Source: Desulfobulbus sp.
Lineage (GTDB): Bacteria > Desulfobacterota > Desulfobulbia > Desulfobulbales > Desulfobulbaceae
Direction of reading: 5' to 3'
Length of the DNA: 42,924 nucleotides
Assembly (NCBI GenBank): GCA_028684915.1
Contig: JAQUEZ010000033.1
Span: 1 to 42,924 of the forward strand
The position numbers and the translations under genes were made by a program. The notes beneath the pieces are model-generated. The model saw only the letters and a list, made by a program, of their open reading frames with translations. It was not told where the DNA came from and made no database searches. The stretch's first letter is position 1. Each line of letters begins with the position of its first letter. Of the stretch, positions 9,348 through 18,202 are shown piece after piece.

Positions 9348-11128
9348 CTCAAGGTACCACCAAAGGCCTTTGCTGTCTCTTCACTTTCCCGGCCGGAGAT
9401 TGCCTTGCCGGTGGCACCTTCAATCAGTTGCAAAAGGGCCGAGGCCCGACAGCGGATGAATCCGTCAAAATCATCTGACCGAAGTTCAGGGATGGGTATT
9501 GCGTGCGAGGCGAGAAAGTCATCGAGGTTGTCACTGCTCACCTGTTTGTTCTTCTGGATGCGGGACAGGTAGAGACTGGGAGCATCACCGCTGATAAATC
9601 GATTCGTTCCGGCAGCTAATGGAGCTTTGTTAACCACACTGTTCCATTTCTCGCGGGGCAATTTGTTAGACTCGCACCATGCGCGTGGAAAGATATGGTG
9701 AATGTCGATGGCGTTGTTGAAGTACGTATTGAGGTCGATGGGGGTGCCACTGACGAAGTCTCTACTGCCGTGCTTCATCAGAAGCGCAGCTAATCCCTTG
9801 TAAGCGGCCGCCAATCTCGATTGCAGGGACAGAAGTCGGGTCGGAGCAAAACTTGCATCTCGGAGGGTACGCGGTTCGGAGCCACCTTCTATCCATTGGA
9901 TGACGTCTGGGAGATCCATGCCGAATCGGGTTTCGTTAGCACCGCCGTACAATTCACCAAAAACCCCGCACCAATACCATCGGAGCACCTTTTGCTTGAT
10001 TCCATGTTGGGTGATTTTTTCGGATAGGCGGGCACAGATGGTGGCAAGCGGAATTAGCTGCGTGGCATAGGGGAGACTTTTGGCATCAAAAATCTTTTCT
10101 TCGGCCAGCAGTTCGACGGCCTTTTTGAAGCCTTCCTCTACCCGACCCTGAAATTGTTTGAAATCGTTGAGGTCAAGGCGCAGGACATCCGCTCTCTTGC
10201 AGGAAACTGCCGATTTATTGAGCAAATGGCGCTCATAACTGGCAAGCAGGGTAACAGCGGTGAGAAAACTGGTCCCGTCGGCTGCGTTTAGTACGTCATG
10301 CTTGGCAACCATTCGTTTATGGCGGGCATCCCAATCTTCTCGCAAATTGAACTCATGGGCGGCGAAAGTGGCTGTCATTAACTCAAAAACGGTCAGCGTG
10401 ACTCCGCCGGTGTTCACCTTTTCAAATACCTGGCAAACGGCTTCACGCGGTGTGTCTTGAGTGAGTTCAATGGCCGGCACCTTGAACTGCTGAAAACGAA
10501 GCCATATTTCTTGTTCAAAACGCATGAGGAACATCATGGCATCTGCGGCATTGCTGTGGTGGGTGGCGTATCCCATCTTCCATTGCATGAAGCCCTGGGT
10601 ATCGAATATTAACCCAATGGGAAACATACGTTGTTCATACTGTAACTCAGGAGTGCTCAGGTCCAACTCGACCTTTCTTCCAAAATCAGAGGTGATCTGA
10701 TAGGAGGCTGGAACTGAAATCACCGCTTCTTCACGATCTGCAGCAGGATCGAGACATTTCGCCATATCAAGAAAATAGAACCGATGTATATCTGCGCCTT
10801 TCTCTGTCCTCGTCTTGACCGGCAGGCCGCTCCGCAGCGAGAGATACATTGAAGTGAGTCGTTGTTGCCCATCGAGCACAAGCGTTTTCGGTTTGGGGGC
10901 GGGCTGTAGCTCAACGCCTTCAAAGAGTCTGGGCTTGAAGGGAACCCCACCGGCTTCCAGAAACATGACGGCACCGATAGGGTAGGACAACGAAAGACTG
11001 GCGATCAGCGATCGAATATGGAGGTCGTCCCAAACCCAACCCCGTTGGAAATCGGGCAACTGGGTCTCGCCTTTAGCAATGGCATCCAACACATCTTTAA
11101 GGGCTGGTTCTGCGGTTCTGAAACTCAT
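9344..11128 (-). CDS. DUF262/HNH (GmrSD-like) protein
   Basis: Using the ATG at 11128, which follows an AGGG-type ribosome binding site, the protein has 594 residues; a frame opening at 11206 would run into the helicase gene. The N-terminal DUF262 (ParB-like NTPase) fold shows DFQRGWVW and LDGQQRLTSMY, the signature of GmrS. Near the C terminus IDIHHIFPRAW followed by NRFISG resembles the HNH-like DUF1524/GmrD nuclease half. GmrSD-type enzymes are NTP-dependent type IV restriction systems that cleave modified (for example glucosylated) phage DNA. Here the gene lies inside a type III block, 19 bp after the helicase and overlapping DUF4391. It could be an embedded type IV activity or a subunit of a larger complex. 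Confidence 0.83.
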   Translation of the reverse strand: MSFRTAEPALKDVLDAIAKGETQLPDFQRGWVWDDLHIRSLIASLSLSYPIGAVMFLEAGGVPFKPRLFEGVELQPAPKPKTLVLDGQQRLTSMYLSLRSGLPVKTRTEKGADIHRFYFLDMAKCLDPAADREEAVISVPASYQITSDFGRKVELDLSTPELQYEQRMFPIGLIFDTQGFMQWKMGYATHHSNAADAMMFLMRFEQEIWLRFQQFKVPAIELTQDTPREAVCQVFEKVNTGGVTLTVFELMTATFAAHEFNLREDWDARHKRMVAKHDVLNAADGTSFLTAVTLLASYERHLLNKSAVSCKRADVLRLDLNDFKQFQGRVEEGFKKAVELLAEEKIFDAKSLPYATQLIPLATICARLSEKITQHGIKQKVLRWYWCGVFGELYGGANETRFGMDLPDVIQWIEGGSEPRTLRDASFAPTRLLSLQSRLAAAYKGLAALLMKHGSRDFVSGTPIDLNTYFNNAIDIHHIFPRAWCESNKLPREKWNSVVNKAPLAAGTNRFISGDAPSLYLSRIQKNKQVSSDNLDDFLASHAIPIPELRSDDFDGFIRCRASALLQLIEGATGKAISGRESEETAKAFGGTLR

Positions 11129-11147
11129 AACCCTGCAACTCTCTTCA

Positions 11148-14100
11148 TTAGTGTTCAGGTAAAACAACGAGAAAGGCCTGTACTTCAAAATCATTGATCC
11201 CGGCAAACTCGCCCTTCATGGCGTGTGTGCCACCGGGAGAAAAGAGGCTGGCCACAGCGCGTTCTTCACTCTTGCCGACAACAGAGGCCACTGCGTTGGC
11301 GAGCAAACGTTGGGCGGCCTGCATATCCTCGCCTTGTTTGGTCGTCTTGTCGAAACGAGCGCAGGCACCGGCATCAGGTAAATCGCGGCCCAAACAGAGG
11401 CGTTTGAGCCGATCCAGAATATGTTTGGCCTGGGTATAGGGGAGGAACACTGTTGAGTTGTCTTGCACGTAGGCAAGATAGTGGATCCCCAGAGGGTAAC
11501 CTGCATCCGGAATTCGCTTGGCGGCTTCCCCTTCGGCCCGTAGGCAGAAAACGATACCCGGCGGCATTTCGACCTCGCTGGTGGTGGTGACGGCGCAGGT
11601 TCCCAGGGGGAGATTTTCCAGCACACCGGGGTGGGTCTTGAGGTATTGAGCCAGATCAATGCGGAAATCAGTGAGGGTCAGGTCAGCAATGGAGATGCCC
11701 GAAGAGAGATCTTCCAGATCGATAACCGTATCCTGAAGCTTCAAGAGCTGCCGGCGCCGGTATTCAAGATCGTTCATCTGGTTGCCGGCCTGCTGCTCGA
11801 TTAGGTTCTCCTCGCCGGTGGCCGAGATGTCGAGGAGAACCATCTTGCCGCTGACTCGCTGTTCGAGGTTGATGTATTCTTCCAGCTCCATGTTGGGCCA
11901 AAAATTGACCAGCTGGATACAGGTATTGGGTGAGCCGATTCGGTCGATACGGCCAAACCGCTGGATGATGCGTACCGGATTCCAGTGAATATCGTAGTTG
12001 ATCAACCAGTCGCAGTCCTGCAGGTTTTGGCCTTCTGAGATGCAGTCGGTGGCGATGAGCAGGTCCAGTTCGCCTTCGCTATTGAGTTCCTGTGGCCGTT
12101 CCTTGGAACGCGGTGAAAAGGCAGATAGAATAGAGGCCAGGTCCTTGCGCAAGACGGGAAGCGTAGCCCGGTTGCTCCCAGTGCCGGTGACCAGGGCTGA
12201 TTCCAGGCCAAGGTTGGATTTCGCCCAGGAAGCAAGCTGGTCATAGAGATACCTGGCCGTATCGGCAAAGGCAGTGAAGACAATGACCTTGCGATTGCCC
12301 GAATTGATTGGGCCGGTACATTTACGCTTGATCACTTCACAGAGCGCTGCGAGCTTGGCGTCACGGTCGGCGCTGACCTGGGCGGCCGCCGCATGAAGCG
12401 TGGCCAGCCGGTTACGGTCTTCGATGAGGTCCTGTCGCCAGCGCACTAAGTCCACATCCTTGAGCAAAACCTTAACTTTACGGCCGACGAGCAGGCTCTC
12501 GAAAGCAGGATCGTCGAGATCAACATCCTCGATTTTGATCTCCTCCACCTCCTCAGCATGGTTTTCAATGCGAGTGAGCATGGCCTGCACATCCCGCAAC
12601 TGACGCTGAACCGTAAGCCCAAAGGACGATACTGAACTCTCCATCCGCTTGAGCACATTGACCCGCAGCAGATGGATGAGGCTTTCCTCGCGGTCGACTT
12701 GTCGAAAAAATCCCTCTCCGCCACGAATCTGGGTGCTGTACTTCCGGTCATACGCTTCCTGCCTGTGCGGCAACACATACCGGAGCGGCGCGTAGGAAGC
12801 GAGATTGAGCCGCCGGATCTCCCGGTTGATCTCGCGTATTGACCGGAATGCACCGGTGAGATCAACATCGGCCTTGATGTTGATTGGCTTGAGCCGTTCC
12901 GGGAACTTTCCAGTTTCGGCGATACCGTAGTATTTTTCTACATGCTTGCGCGAGCGGGCGATAGTGAGGAGATCAAGCAGGGTGAAGTAGTCAAATCCGA
13001 GCATCTCGATGAGCCGCGTTGTGGTGCGCTCGTTCTCATCAAGATCGAGCCAGCGATTGAATTGCTTTTGCGCCAGGCGAGTGGTGCTGTCGATACTGCC
13101 AATACCGTGATCCAACAGGGCGGTGTCATTGCCTTCGGTGGCAAAGGCGATTTGATTGCGAAGATCTGCCATGCGGTTATTGACTGGGGTGGCCGAGAGC
13201 ATCAGCACCCGAGTTCTGACACCTTCCCGGATTATTCGACGCATCAGCCGGTCATACCGGGTTTCGCTGCCTTGTCGTGGGGTTTTCTTGTTCCGGAAGT
13301 TGTGAGACTCATCGATGACAACTAGGTCATAGTTGCCCCAATTGACATGTGACAGGTCGATATCTCCGGAGAGCCCGCCATCACGGGAGAGGTCAGTGTG
13401 ATTGAGAACATCGTAGTTGAATCGGTCGGAGGCCAGGAAATTGCGGCGGTCATTGGCCTTGTACAGGGTCCAGTTATCACGGAGACGTTTAGGGCAAAGA
13501 ACGAGGACCCGGTCGTTGCGCAGCTCATGGTATTTAATGATCGCCAAGGCCTCAAAGGTCTTCCCGAGCCCGACACTGTCGGCAATGATACAGCCGCCGA
13601 AACGGTTGAGCTTGTCGATGGCGCCAACCACGCCGTCACGTTGAAATGTATAGAGTTTTTTCCAAACTACGGTGTTGCGGATACCGGTAGCTGACTTGAC
13701 GATTCGGTCTTCATCGAAATCCTCACCACTGGCGCTGAAAAGATGGTGCAGGATAAGTGTGTAGACGAGATACGGGGCTCGATGAACGGAGTAGGCCTGT
13801 AGAGCCTTTACGAACTCGTCTTTAACCTCGTTATCGGTAACAAGGCCAGACCATTGGAGGTCGAACCACTGACTGAGAAGAAGAGCCTCTTCTGCTGTTT
13901 CAGAGGCCTGGATGAGGCTCAAAGGGTTGCCAGGTGTTATTCCAAGGCCATCTGTACTGAAGGCGAGCGATCCAAGCAAGGCCTGTAAGGGTTTTGAGTT
14001 GCCATCACGAACGATGAAAGCACCTTGAGGAACTGGGCCTGGTGCACGTTTTATCTCGGTTTTCCTATGAATCCACTCAATCAGACGACCAGCAAGCCAT

Positions 14101-14339
14101 CGGACCTGCAGGCGGTTACGCAAGGAGCGATCAGCCTCTGATCCAATAACCGATAAATCCCCGGTGACTGGTGGCAGGAGAAGCCGGCATCGCTCGAGTA
14201 TTTTAATATCGTTCTGAACCTCGGCGAAGGCGAACAGTGAGAAGGCCGACGTCACGACATCGAGCTGGTTTCCCAGAGTGAACCCGGGGCGTATGCAATC
14301 GATAACGCGGTTGGCCCCTGTGTTGCCGACGAGTTTCAT
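11148..14339 (-). CDS. SNF2-type helicase with degenerate PLD-like N terminus
   Basis: A 1063-residue superfamily 2 helicase. An N-terminal region retains HRK near 91-93 and a GSLAFSTDGLG segment at 123-133, reminiscent of a phospholipase D-like half motif, but without a complete HxKx4D signature. The motor carries GLGKT at 257-261, DESHN at 343-347, SATP at 382-385 and, in the second RecA domain, IQRFGRIDRIGS. Large helicases of this type accompany DUF4391 and Mod in many restriction islands. It is 19 bp upstream of the DUF262 gene and about 90 bp downstream of the Mrr-like gene. It probably translocates along DNA for the system, in addition to or instead of the Res motor. No nuclease motif of its own is obvious apart from the PLD-like remnant. 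Confidence 0.85.
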   Translation of the reverse strand: MKLVGNTGANRVIDCIRPGFTLGNQLDVVTSAFSLFAFAEVQNDIKILERCRLLLPPVTGDLSVIGSEADRSLRNRLQVRWLAGRLIEWIHRKTEIKRAPGPVPQGAFIVRDGNSKPLQALLGSLAFSTDGLGITPGNPLSLIQASETAEEALLLSQWFDLQWSGLVTDNEVKDEFVKALQAYSVHRAPYLVYTLILHHLFSASGEDFDEDRIVKSATGIRNTVVWKKLYTFQRDGVVGAIDKLNRFGGCIIADSVGLGKTFEALAIIKYHELRNDRVLVLCPKRLRDNWTLYKANDRRNFLASDRFNYDVLNHTDLSRDGGLSGDIDLSHVNWGNYDLVVIDESHNFRNKKTPRQGSETRYDRLMRRIIREGVRTRVLMLSATPVNNRMADLRNQIAFATEGNDTALLDHGIGSIDSTTRLAQKQFNRWLDLDENERTTTRLIEMLGFDYFTLLDLLTIARSRKHVEKYYGIAETGKFPERLKPINIKADVDLTGAFRSIREINREIRRLNLASYAPLRYVLPHRQEAYDRKYSTQIRGGEGFFRQVDREESLIHLLRVNVLKRMESSVSSFGLTVQRQLRDVQAMLTRIENHAEEVEEIKIEDVDLDDPAFESLLVGRKVKVLLKDVDLVRWRQDLIEDRNRLATLHAAAAQVSADRDAKLAALCEVIKRKCTGPINSGNRKVIVFTAFADTARYLYDQLASWAKSNLGLESALVTGTGSNRATLPVLRKDLASILSAFSPRSKERPQELNSEGELDLLIATDCISEGQNLQDCDWLINYDIHWNPVRIIQRFGRIDRIGSPNTCIQLVNFWPNMELEEYINLEQRVSGKMVLLDISATGEENLIEQQAGNQMNDLEYRRRQLLKLQDTVIDLEDLSSGISIADLTLTDFRIDLAQYLKTHPGVLENLPLGTCAVTTTSEVEMPPGIVFCLRAEGEAAKRIPDAGYPLGIHYLAYVQDNSTVFLPYTQAKHILDRLKRLCLGRDLPDAGACARFDKTTKQGEDMQAAQRLLANAVASVVGKSEERAVASLFSPGGTHAMKGEFAGINDFEVQAFLVVLPEH

Positions 14340-14430
14340 GCTTTGTATTCCTAATCCGAGGGGGCTGGAAAACTTCAGGAAGTCATATCACTTGAAAATT
14401 TGAAAGTTCACGAATATTGGCCATGTACCT

Positions 14431-15243
14431 TCAAGAGAAATTTCTTATTCCTTTGCAACGCGGATAATTTGAGCATCCCCAAAATTGTTGCCCTGCAGCA
14501 GCTCCTTTCTTTGCAGTTCTCAGTATCATTGTTGCGCTGCAGGCTGGACAAATTGGTGCTGCTTGTGCTTCGTTTTGAGAAAGTTCACCTGGCGATACGA
14601 CTCGTTCAGTGTTTGGGGCAGGGCTATTTTTCACTAAATCAATCATCGCCACTAACTGCTGACCTTCGACAAGATCCAGGGGTTTGTCCCGAGCAAAGGC
14701 TTTCGCCTCCTGGGTGAACAGACCCGAGGTAATAATGATGGATCCAGACGCGTTATGGGCAGTGACGAGGCCATACATCTCACGGACCACCTTGACCCCA
14801 ACCTTCAGAGTCTTCCACTGCTTGCACTGGACCAAGTACTGGTTACCATCCTTGCGCAGCCAGAGATCGACGCCCCCATCCGGGCCTGCCCCTTCGTTTT
14901 CCAAAACAGTGTACCCCTGCCGCCGATATGCCTCGCCAACCAATTCCTCAAACTGTTTCCAGGAAAGATCGCGAATCGATTGGATGTTTTTTTGCTTGTC
15001 CAGCAGCCTCTTCTTACGGATTGAGTTGAACAGGGAGATAGGAGCAGGAAGTAAAAGAAGGAGGGCAACCCAAGGGGCGAACATCGGGCCGAGTTTGGGA
15101 ATACCTGCCAATACCGGACTGCTGAGCGTAATCGAAGGAATGATGAACTGAAGAAAACTATAGGTGATGCATGAGGCAGCGACACTTACCCACCAGGGGC
15201 AGAGGGCAAGGATATCTAGGATGGTTTCGTTTCGTCGTGCCAT
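14431..15243 (-). CDS. Membrane-anchored Mrr-type restriction endonuclease with zinc ribbon
   Basis: A 270-residue protein. Two hydrophobic helices at about 15-38 and 52-72 would anchor it in the inner membrane, followed by a basic linker. The Mrr_cat nuclease domain starts near residue 92 (LSWKQFEELVGEAYRRQGY) and shows catalytic GPDGGVD (Asp126) and VQCKQWK (Gln139-x-Lys141). The C terminus is a C4 zinc ribbon of the topoisomerase type (CPAC, then CSNYPRC), likely to bind DNA. Mrr-type enzymes restrict methylated DNA. The membrane anchor suggests cleavage of DNA at the point of entry. The start codon has only a weak GAAAG-type ribosome binding site. The gene is in line with the defence block but separated from its neighbours, so it may be an independent module. 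Confidence 0.87.
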   Translation of the reverse strand: MARRNETILDILALCPWWVSVAASCITYSFLQFIIPSITLSSPVLAGIPKLGPMFAPWVALLLLLPAPISLFNSIRKKRLLDKQKNIQSIRDLSWKQFEELVGEAYRRQGYTVLENEGAGPDGGVDLWLRKDGNQYLVQCKQWKTLKVGVKVVREMYGLVTAHNASGSIIITSGLFTQEAKAFARDKPLDLVEGQQLVAMIDLVKNSPAPNTERVVSPGELSQNEAQAAPICPACSATMILRTAKKGAAAGQQFWGCSNYPRCKGIRNFS

Positions 15244-15496
15244 GTATTTCTTTCGGAAATGGTGGGTTGGTGCTCGCTATCATTGCCTGGTAGCAATTCA
15301 ACGGGCTCTTTCAATCAAACAATTCATAACTCTATGATAATAAAATAATAAAGGCAAGGAACTGTTGTGCTTGGAACAAAAACCCTTGAATGCGTTGGTG
15401 TCGCAATGATCTTCCCATAATTAATAGCGATCCGTAACTATTTAGAAATGACCAACTGAATGGTTTTCTCGGGTAAACAGCTCTGAATTCCGGGTT

Positions 15497-16426
15497 TCAA
15501 GATGCCCTGATGCGATATAACTCTGTTGCCAACCCCTCAATCAAATCCCACTGCACAAGACGTTGCCGCCAGGAGGCAGGTATCCCCTTAACACCGTAAT
15601 ACGCACCGGCAATCTGCCCGTAAATGGCAGCGGTGGTATCGGCATCATTACCGAGGTTGGCCGCCATCAGACAACCATCCTTGAAGTTGGTCGATTTATG
15701 AAAAGCCCAAAGGGCGGATTCAAGCGAATCGACCACGTAGCCGGTCCCCTTGATTTGGGGCGGGTCTTTGTGTTTGAAGGAACCCATGGCAATCGCGTTT
15801 ATCGCCGTGCAAAAAGGGGATCGAACCCACAAGCCAGGCACTGGCGAATACCCTTCCGAAAGCAATTCTTCCTTTGTGACTCCCCTGAGCGCCCCCACTA
15901 TCAATCCACCAAAATACCGGCAGGCATCCAGGCATGCCACGGCGCCATGCGTGGTTTTGGAACTCTCTGCACTCAAGTGTACCGCCTGCTCAGCATCGGC
16001 CGCAAAATACAGTGGAATCGGTGCCAAGCGCATCAGGCTGCCATTACCGGCGGAATGGGGATCAGTGGAACCTGAAAGCGGGTTGCCCGTCTGCTGATAT
16101 CGACGCAGGGCTTGCGAGACCGTCCCGCCAATGTCAAAACATCTGCCGTTGCTGCTCAGGTAGCCTTCCTTCCACCAGCGGACATAACGATCCATCTGGT
16201 CACCGGCATCGAAGCCCTTGCAGGTGAGAAGACTGTCAGCCAGGCACAGTGCCATGGAGGTATCATCGGTCCATTCCCCGACGTTGAGACCAAACGGCCC
16301 GCCTCCGACCATATCCTCGACTAGGGGAAAGGAGCCAGGGGGCATGAATTCGACGGTCGTACCCACCGCGTCACCGACAGCCAACCCCAGCAGGCATCCC
16401 TGGTACCGTTGTTCCAAAGAAATCAT
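15497..16426 (-). CDS. ADP-ribosylglycohydrolase family protein
   Basis: A 309-residue DraG/ARH-type hydrolase. LGLAVGDAVG near the N terminus, WTDDTSMAL (first metal-binding Asp pair) and GNDADTTAAIYG (second metal site) are all present, so it should bind two Mg ions and remove ADP-ribose from protein or nucleic acid. I start it at the ATG at 16426, behind a GGAGAG ribosome binding site; it overlaps the stop of the phosphatase gene as TGATG. A TTG four codons earlier is less likely. The pairing with a phosphatase and the position at the head of a defence island suggest a role in reversing a modification made during infection, or as an antidote to an ADP-ribosylating toxin. No such toxin gene is seen in the window. 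Confidence 0.9.
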   Translation of the reverse strand: MISLEQRYQGCLLGLAVGDAVGTTVEFMPPGSFPLVEDMVGGGPFGLNVGEWTDDTSMALCLADSLLTCKGFDAGDQMDRYVRWWKEGYLSSNGRCFDIGGTVSQALRRYQQTGNPLSGSTDPHSAGNGSLMRLAPIPLYFAADAEQAVHLSAESSKTTHGAVACLDACRYFGGLIVGALRGVTKEELLSEGYSPVPGLWVRSPFCTAINAIAMGSFKHKDPPQIKGTGYVVDSLESALWAFHKSTNFKDGCLMAANLGNDADTTAAIYGQIAGAYYGVKGIPASWRQRLVQWDLIEGLATELYRIRAS

Positions 16427-16920
16427 CACTCTCTCCAATCAAGGATATATTGTTTCTGTTCCAAGGTTTCCGGTGACTTCCGATAGGCCGATTTGGGATT
16501 ATGTCGCCAGAGTTCCTGAAGCCGGTCATAAGCAGCCTGACCTTCATGACCGTGTCGCGCCAGCCAGCAACCCACCACGGTTCCTGTTCGACCAATCCCT
16601 CCCCAGCAATGGACATACACAACTTTGCTCTCGTTTATATGTAGATCAATGGTGTCCAGGATCTTCAGCATCAGTTCGGGGGATACGGGAACCGAAACGT
16701 CACGAATGGGGAATCGGAGATATCGCGCCTCAACAATCATTTCCTGGTATGGAAGCAAGCCGTCCTTTTCCTCGGTCAGGTCAATGAAGACTGACACACC
16801 GGCCTGCGTCAGGGCGTTGAGTTTGATGAGCGAAACTTGTTCGTCGAGATCACGTGGGTACTCACCCGCAAGCAACTGGCCAGGAGAAACCCAGTAGCAA
16901 TGTGGAATGGGCTGTTTCAT
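16426..16920 (-). CDS. Dual-specificity-type protein phosphatase
   Basis: A 164-residue cysteine phosphatase. The P-loop HCWGGIGRTG places catalytic Cys at 105 and Arg at 111 (CX5R), with the likely general-acid Asp in PIRDVSVP at about 74. Length and motif fit the atypical dual-specificity/tyrosine phosphatases that bacteria often place beside ADP-ribosylglycohydrolases. It is the first gene of a two-gene operon, overlapping the downstream start by one base. It begins 140 bp from the divergent WYL regulator, whose operator lies between them. Its substrate is unknown; a phosphoprotein or ADP-ribose-type phosphate are possibilities. Confidence 0.85.
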   Translation of the reverse strand: MKQPIPHCYWVSPGQLLAGEYPRDLDEQVSLIKLNALTQAGVSVFIDLTEEKDGLLPYQEMIVEARYLRFPIRDVSVPVSPELMLKILDTIDLHINESKVVYVHCWGGIGRTGTVVGCWLARHGHEGQAAYDRLQELWRHNPKSAYRKSPETLEQKQYILDWRE

Positions 16921-17008
16921 GGTCGGCTCCGGCGGTGTTGAGTGGATTTGTTTTCAAACTCCAGCCTTCCTTTTGAAATTGTCTTTGGAGCTTTGCCTGG
17001 CCAGAGGA

Positions 17009-17046
17009 TACCATGACTGGTAGGACAAATAGCGTCATACCAGTCA
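17009..17046. promoter_or_regulatory. Inverted-repeat operator in front of the WYL regulator
   Basis: TGACTGGTA (17014-17022) and TACCAGTCA (17038-17046) form a perfect 9-bp inverted repeat with a 15-bp spacer. A further TACCA at 17009-17013 makes a second, nested palindrome with TGGTA at 17018-17022. The sites end 14 bp before the WYL ATG and lie in the divergent intergenic region. This placement suits autoregulation by the WYL protein, as known for BrxR/CapW-type defence regulators. Confidence 0.65.
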
Positions 17047-17060
17047 GAAAAAGAGCACAC

Positions 17061-18044
17061 ATGGCAAAATACAAACCGCAGCATGCCCGCCTGTTGTTTA
17101 TAGACAAGATCATTCGGGAGAAACGATACCCGAACTGTTCGTCACTGGCAGAGGAGTGGGAAACGAGTTCCAAGACGATCCAGCGAGATCTGGATTACAT
17201 GCGGTACGAACTGGATGCACCCTTGGTGTATTCAGCCAAGGAACGCGGGTTTTATTACACCGAGGAGCAGTACCAACTCCCGGCGATGAATATCCGGGAG
17301 AGCGATCTGTTTGCCATCTATCTGGCAGATAAATTGTTGGGACAATACGAGGGGACGCCGGTCTATGACAGACTACGGTCGATGTTTAGGAAAATCGAGG
17401 ATTCATTGCCAGACAAGGTGGTGATCAGGCCAGGTGATCATTCATGCTTCACCGTGATCCCCCCTTTTTCAACGGTAATTTTACCGGAGGTCCTGCCAAC
17501 GGTCATCAATTGCCTGCGAACCTCGACCCGACTGGAGATCGAATATCGTACTCCAGGAGGCACCACGGTTTGGCGGCAAATTGATCCTTATCACGGAGTT
17601 CGGTTTGAGGGTGACTGGTATGTGGTGGGTTTTTGTCACCTGCGGCAAGAGATCAGGACCTTCAGTCTCTCCCGAATCCAGGGGATAAAACAATGCAAGG
17701 AGCGTTTTTCCCTGCCGGCACACTTTGATTTCAAAAAGCTCGCCGGCAGCCACTTTGGTGTTCATTGGAGCGGTGAGGAGTTCGAAGTGCGCATTCTGTT
17801 TGCAAAAGAGGTAGCCTCTTATGTGAGGGAGCGTCAGTGGCATTCAACGCAGAATCTTGATGAGAGACAGAATGGTTCGATAGTTCTGACCATGACGGTC
17901 AATCATCTTCTGGAGTTGAAACGATGGGTGTTGTCTTGGGGGGCTGCTGCTCGGGTGTTGTCACCTCCTTCGCTGGTTGAGGAGATGCGCAATTCGACAC
18001 AGAGTATGGCGGCACTTTATTCAGCCATAGGGCATGCTGATTAG
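17061..18044 (+). CDS. WYL-domain transcriptional regulator
   Basis: Starting at the ATG at 17061 the protein has 327 residues. An upstream ATG at 17013 would place the operator inside the gene and is rejected. The N terminus is a winged helix-turn-helix (SLAEEWETSSKTIQRDLDYMR). The centre is a WYL domain (IDPYHGVRFEGDWYVVGFCHL, then RTFSLSRIQGI), and a C-terminal WCX-like extension follows. WYL regulators bind nucleotide-type or nucleic-acid ligands and commonly repress anti-phage loci until infection. It is the only rightward gene of the defence island and is divergent from the phosphatase/ADP-ribosylglycohydrolase pair. It likely controls itself and that operon, perhaps also genes further along. 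Confidence 0.92.
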   Translation: MAKYKPQHARLLFIDKIIREKRYPNCSSLAEEWETSSKTIQRDLDYMRYELDAPLVYSAKERGFYYTEEQYQLPAMNIRESDLFAIYLADKLLGQYEGTPVYDRLRSMFRKIEDSLPDKVVIRPGDHSCFTVIPPFSTVILPEVLPTVINCLRTSTRLEIEYRTPGGTTVWRQIDPYHGVRFEGDWYVVGFCHLRQEIRTFSLSRIQGIKQCKERFSLPAHFDFKKLAGSHFGVHWSGEEFEVRILFAKEVASYVRERQWHSTQNLDERQNGSIVLTMTVNHLLELKRWVLSWGAAARVLSPPSLVEEMRNSTQSMAALYSAIGHAD

Positions 18045-18202
18045 TATGGAACCGTTTGAGAGTAAAATGAAAAAAACATGAAGTCTTCAAGGATTCGCTA
18101 CCCGGTGGTTGGCTAACCTTCCGGGGCGGGATTCACTCCCGTTGAAATAAACGACCTTGCCCGGCCGCGCTAAATATTTTTCCAATAAAATAATTCTCAA
18201 TT

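Noticed and set aside
18090..18175. GC-rich stretch with GGGA-TTCAC-TCCC hairpin after the WYL gene, considered as terminator or IS end
   Set aside because: No T tract in a fitting position and no matching second end was found in the window.
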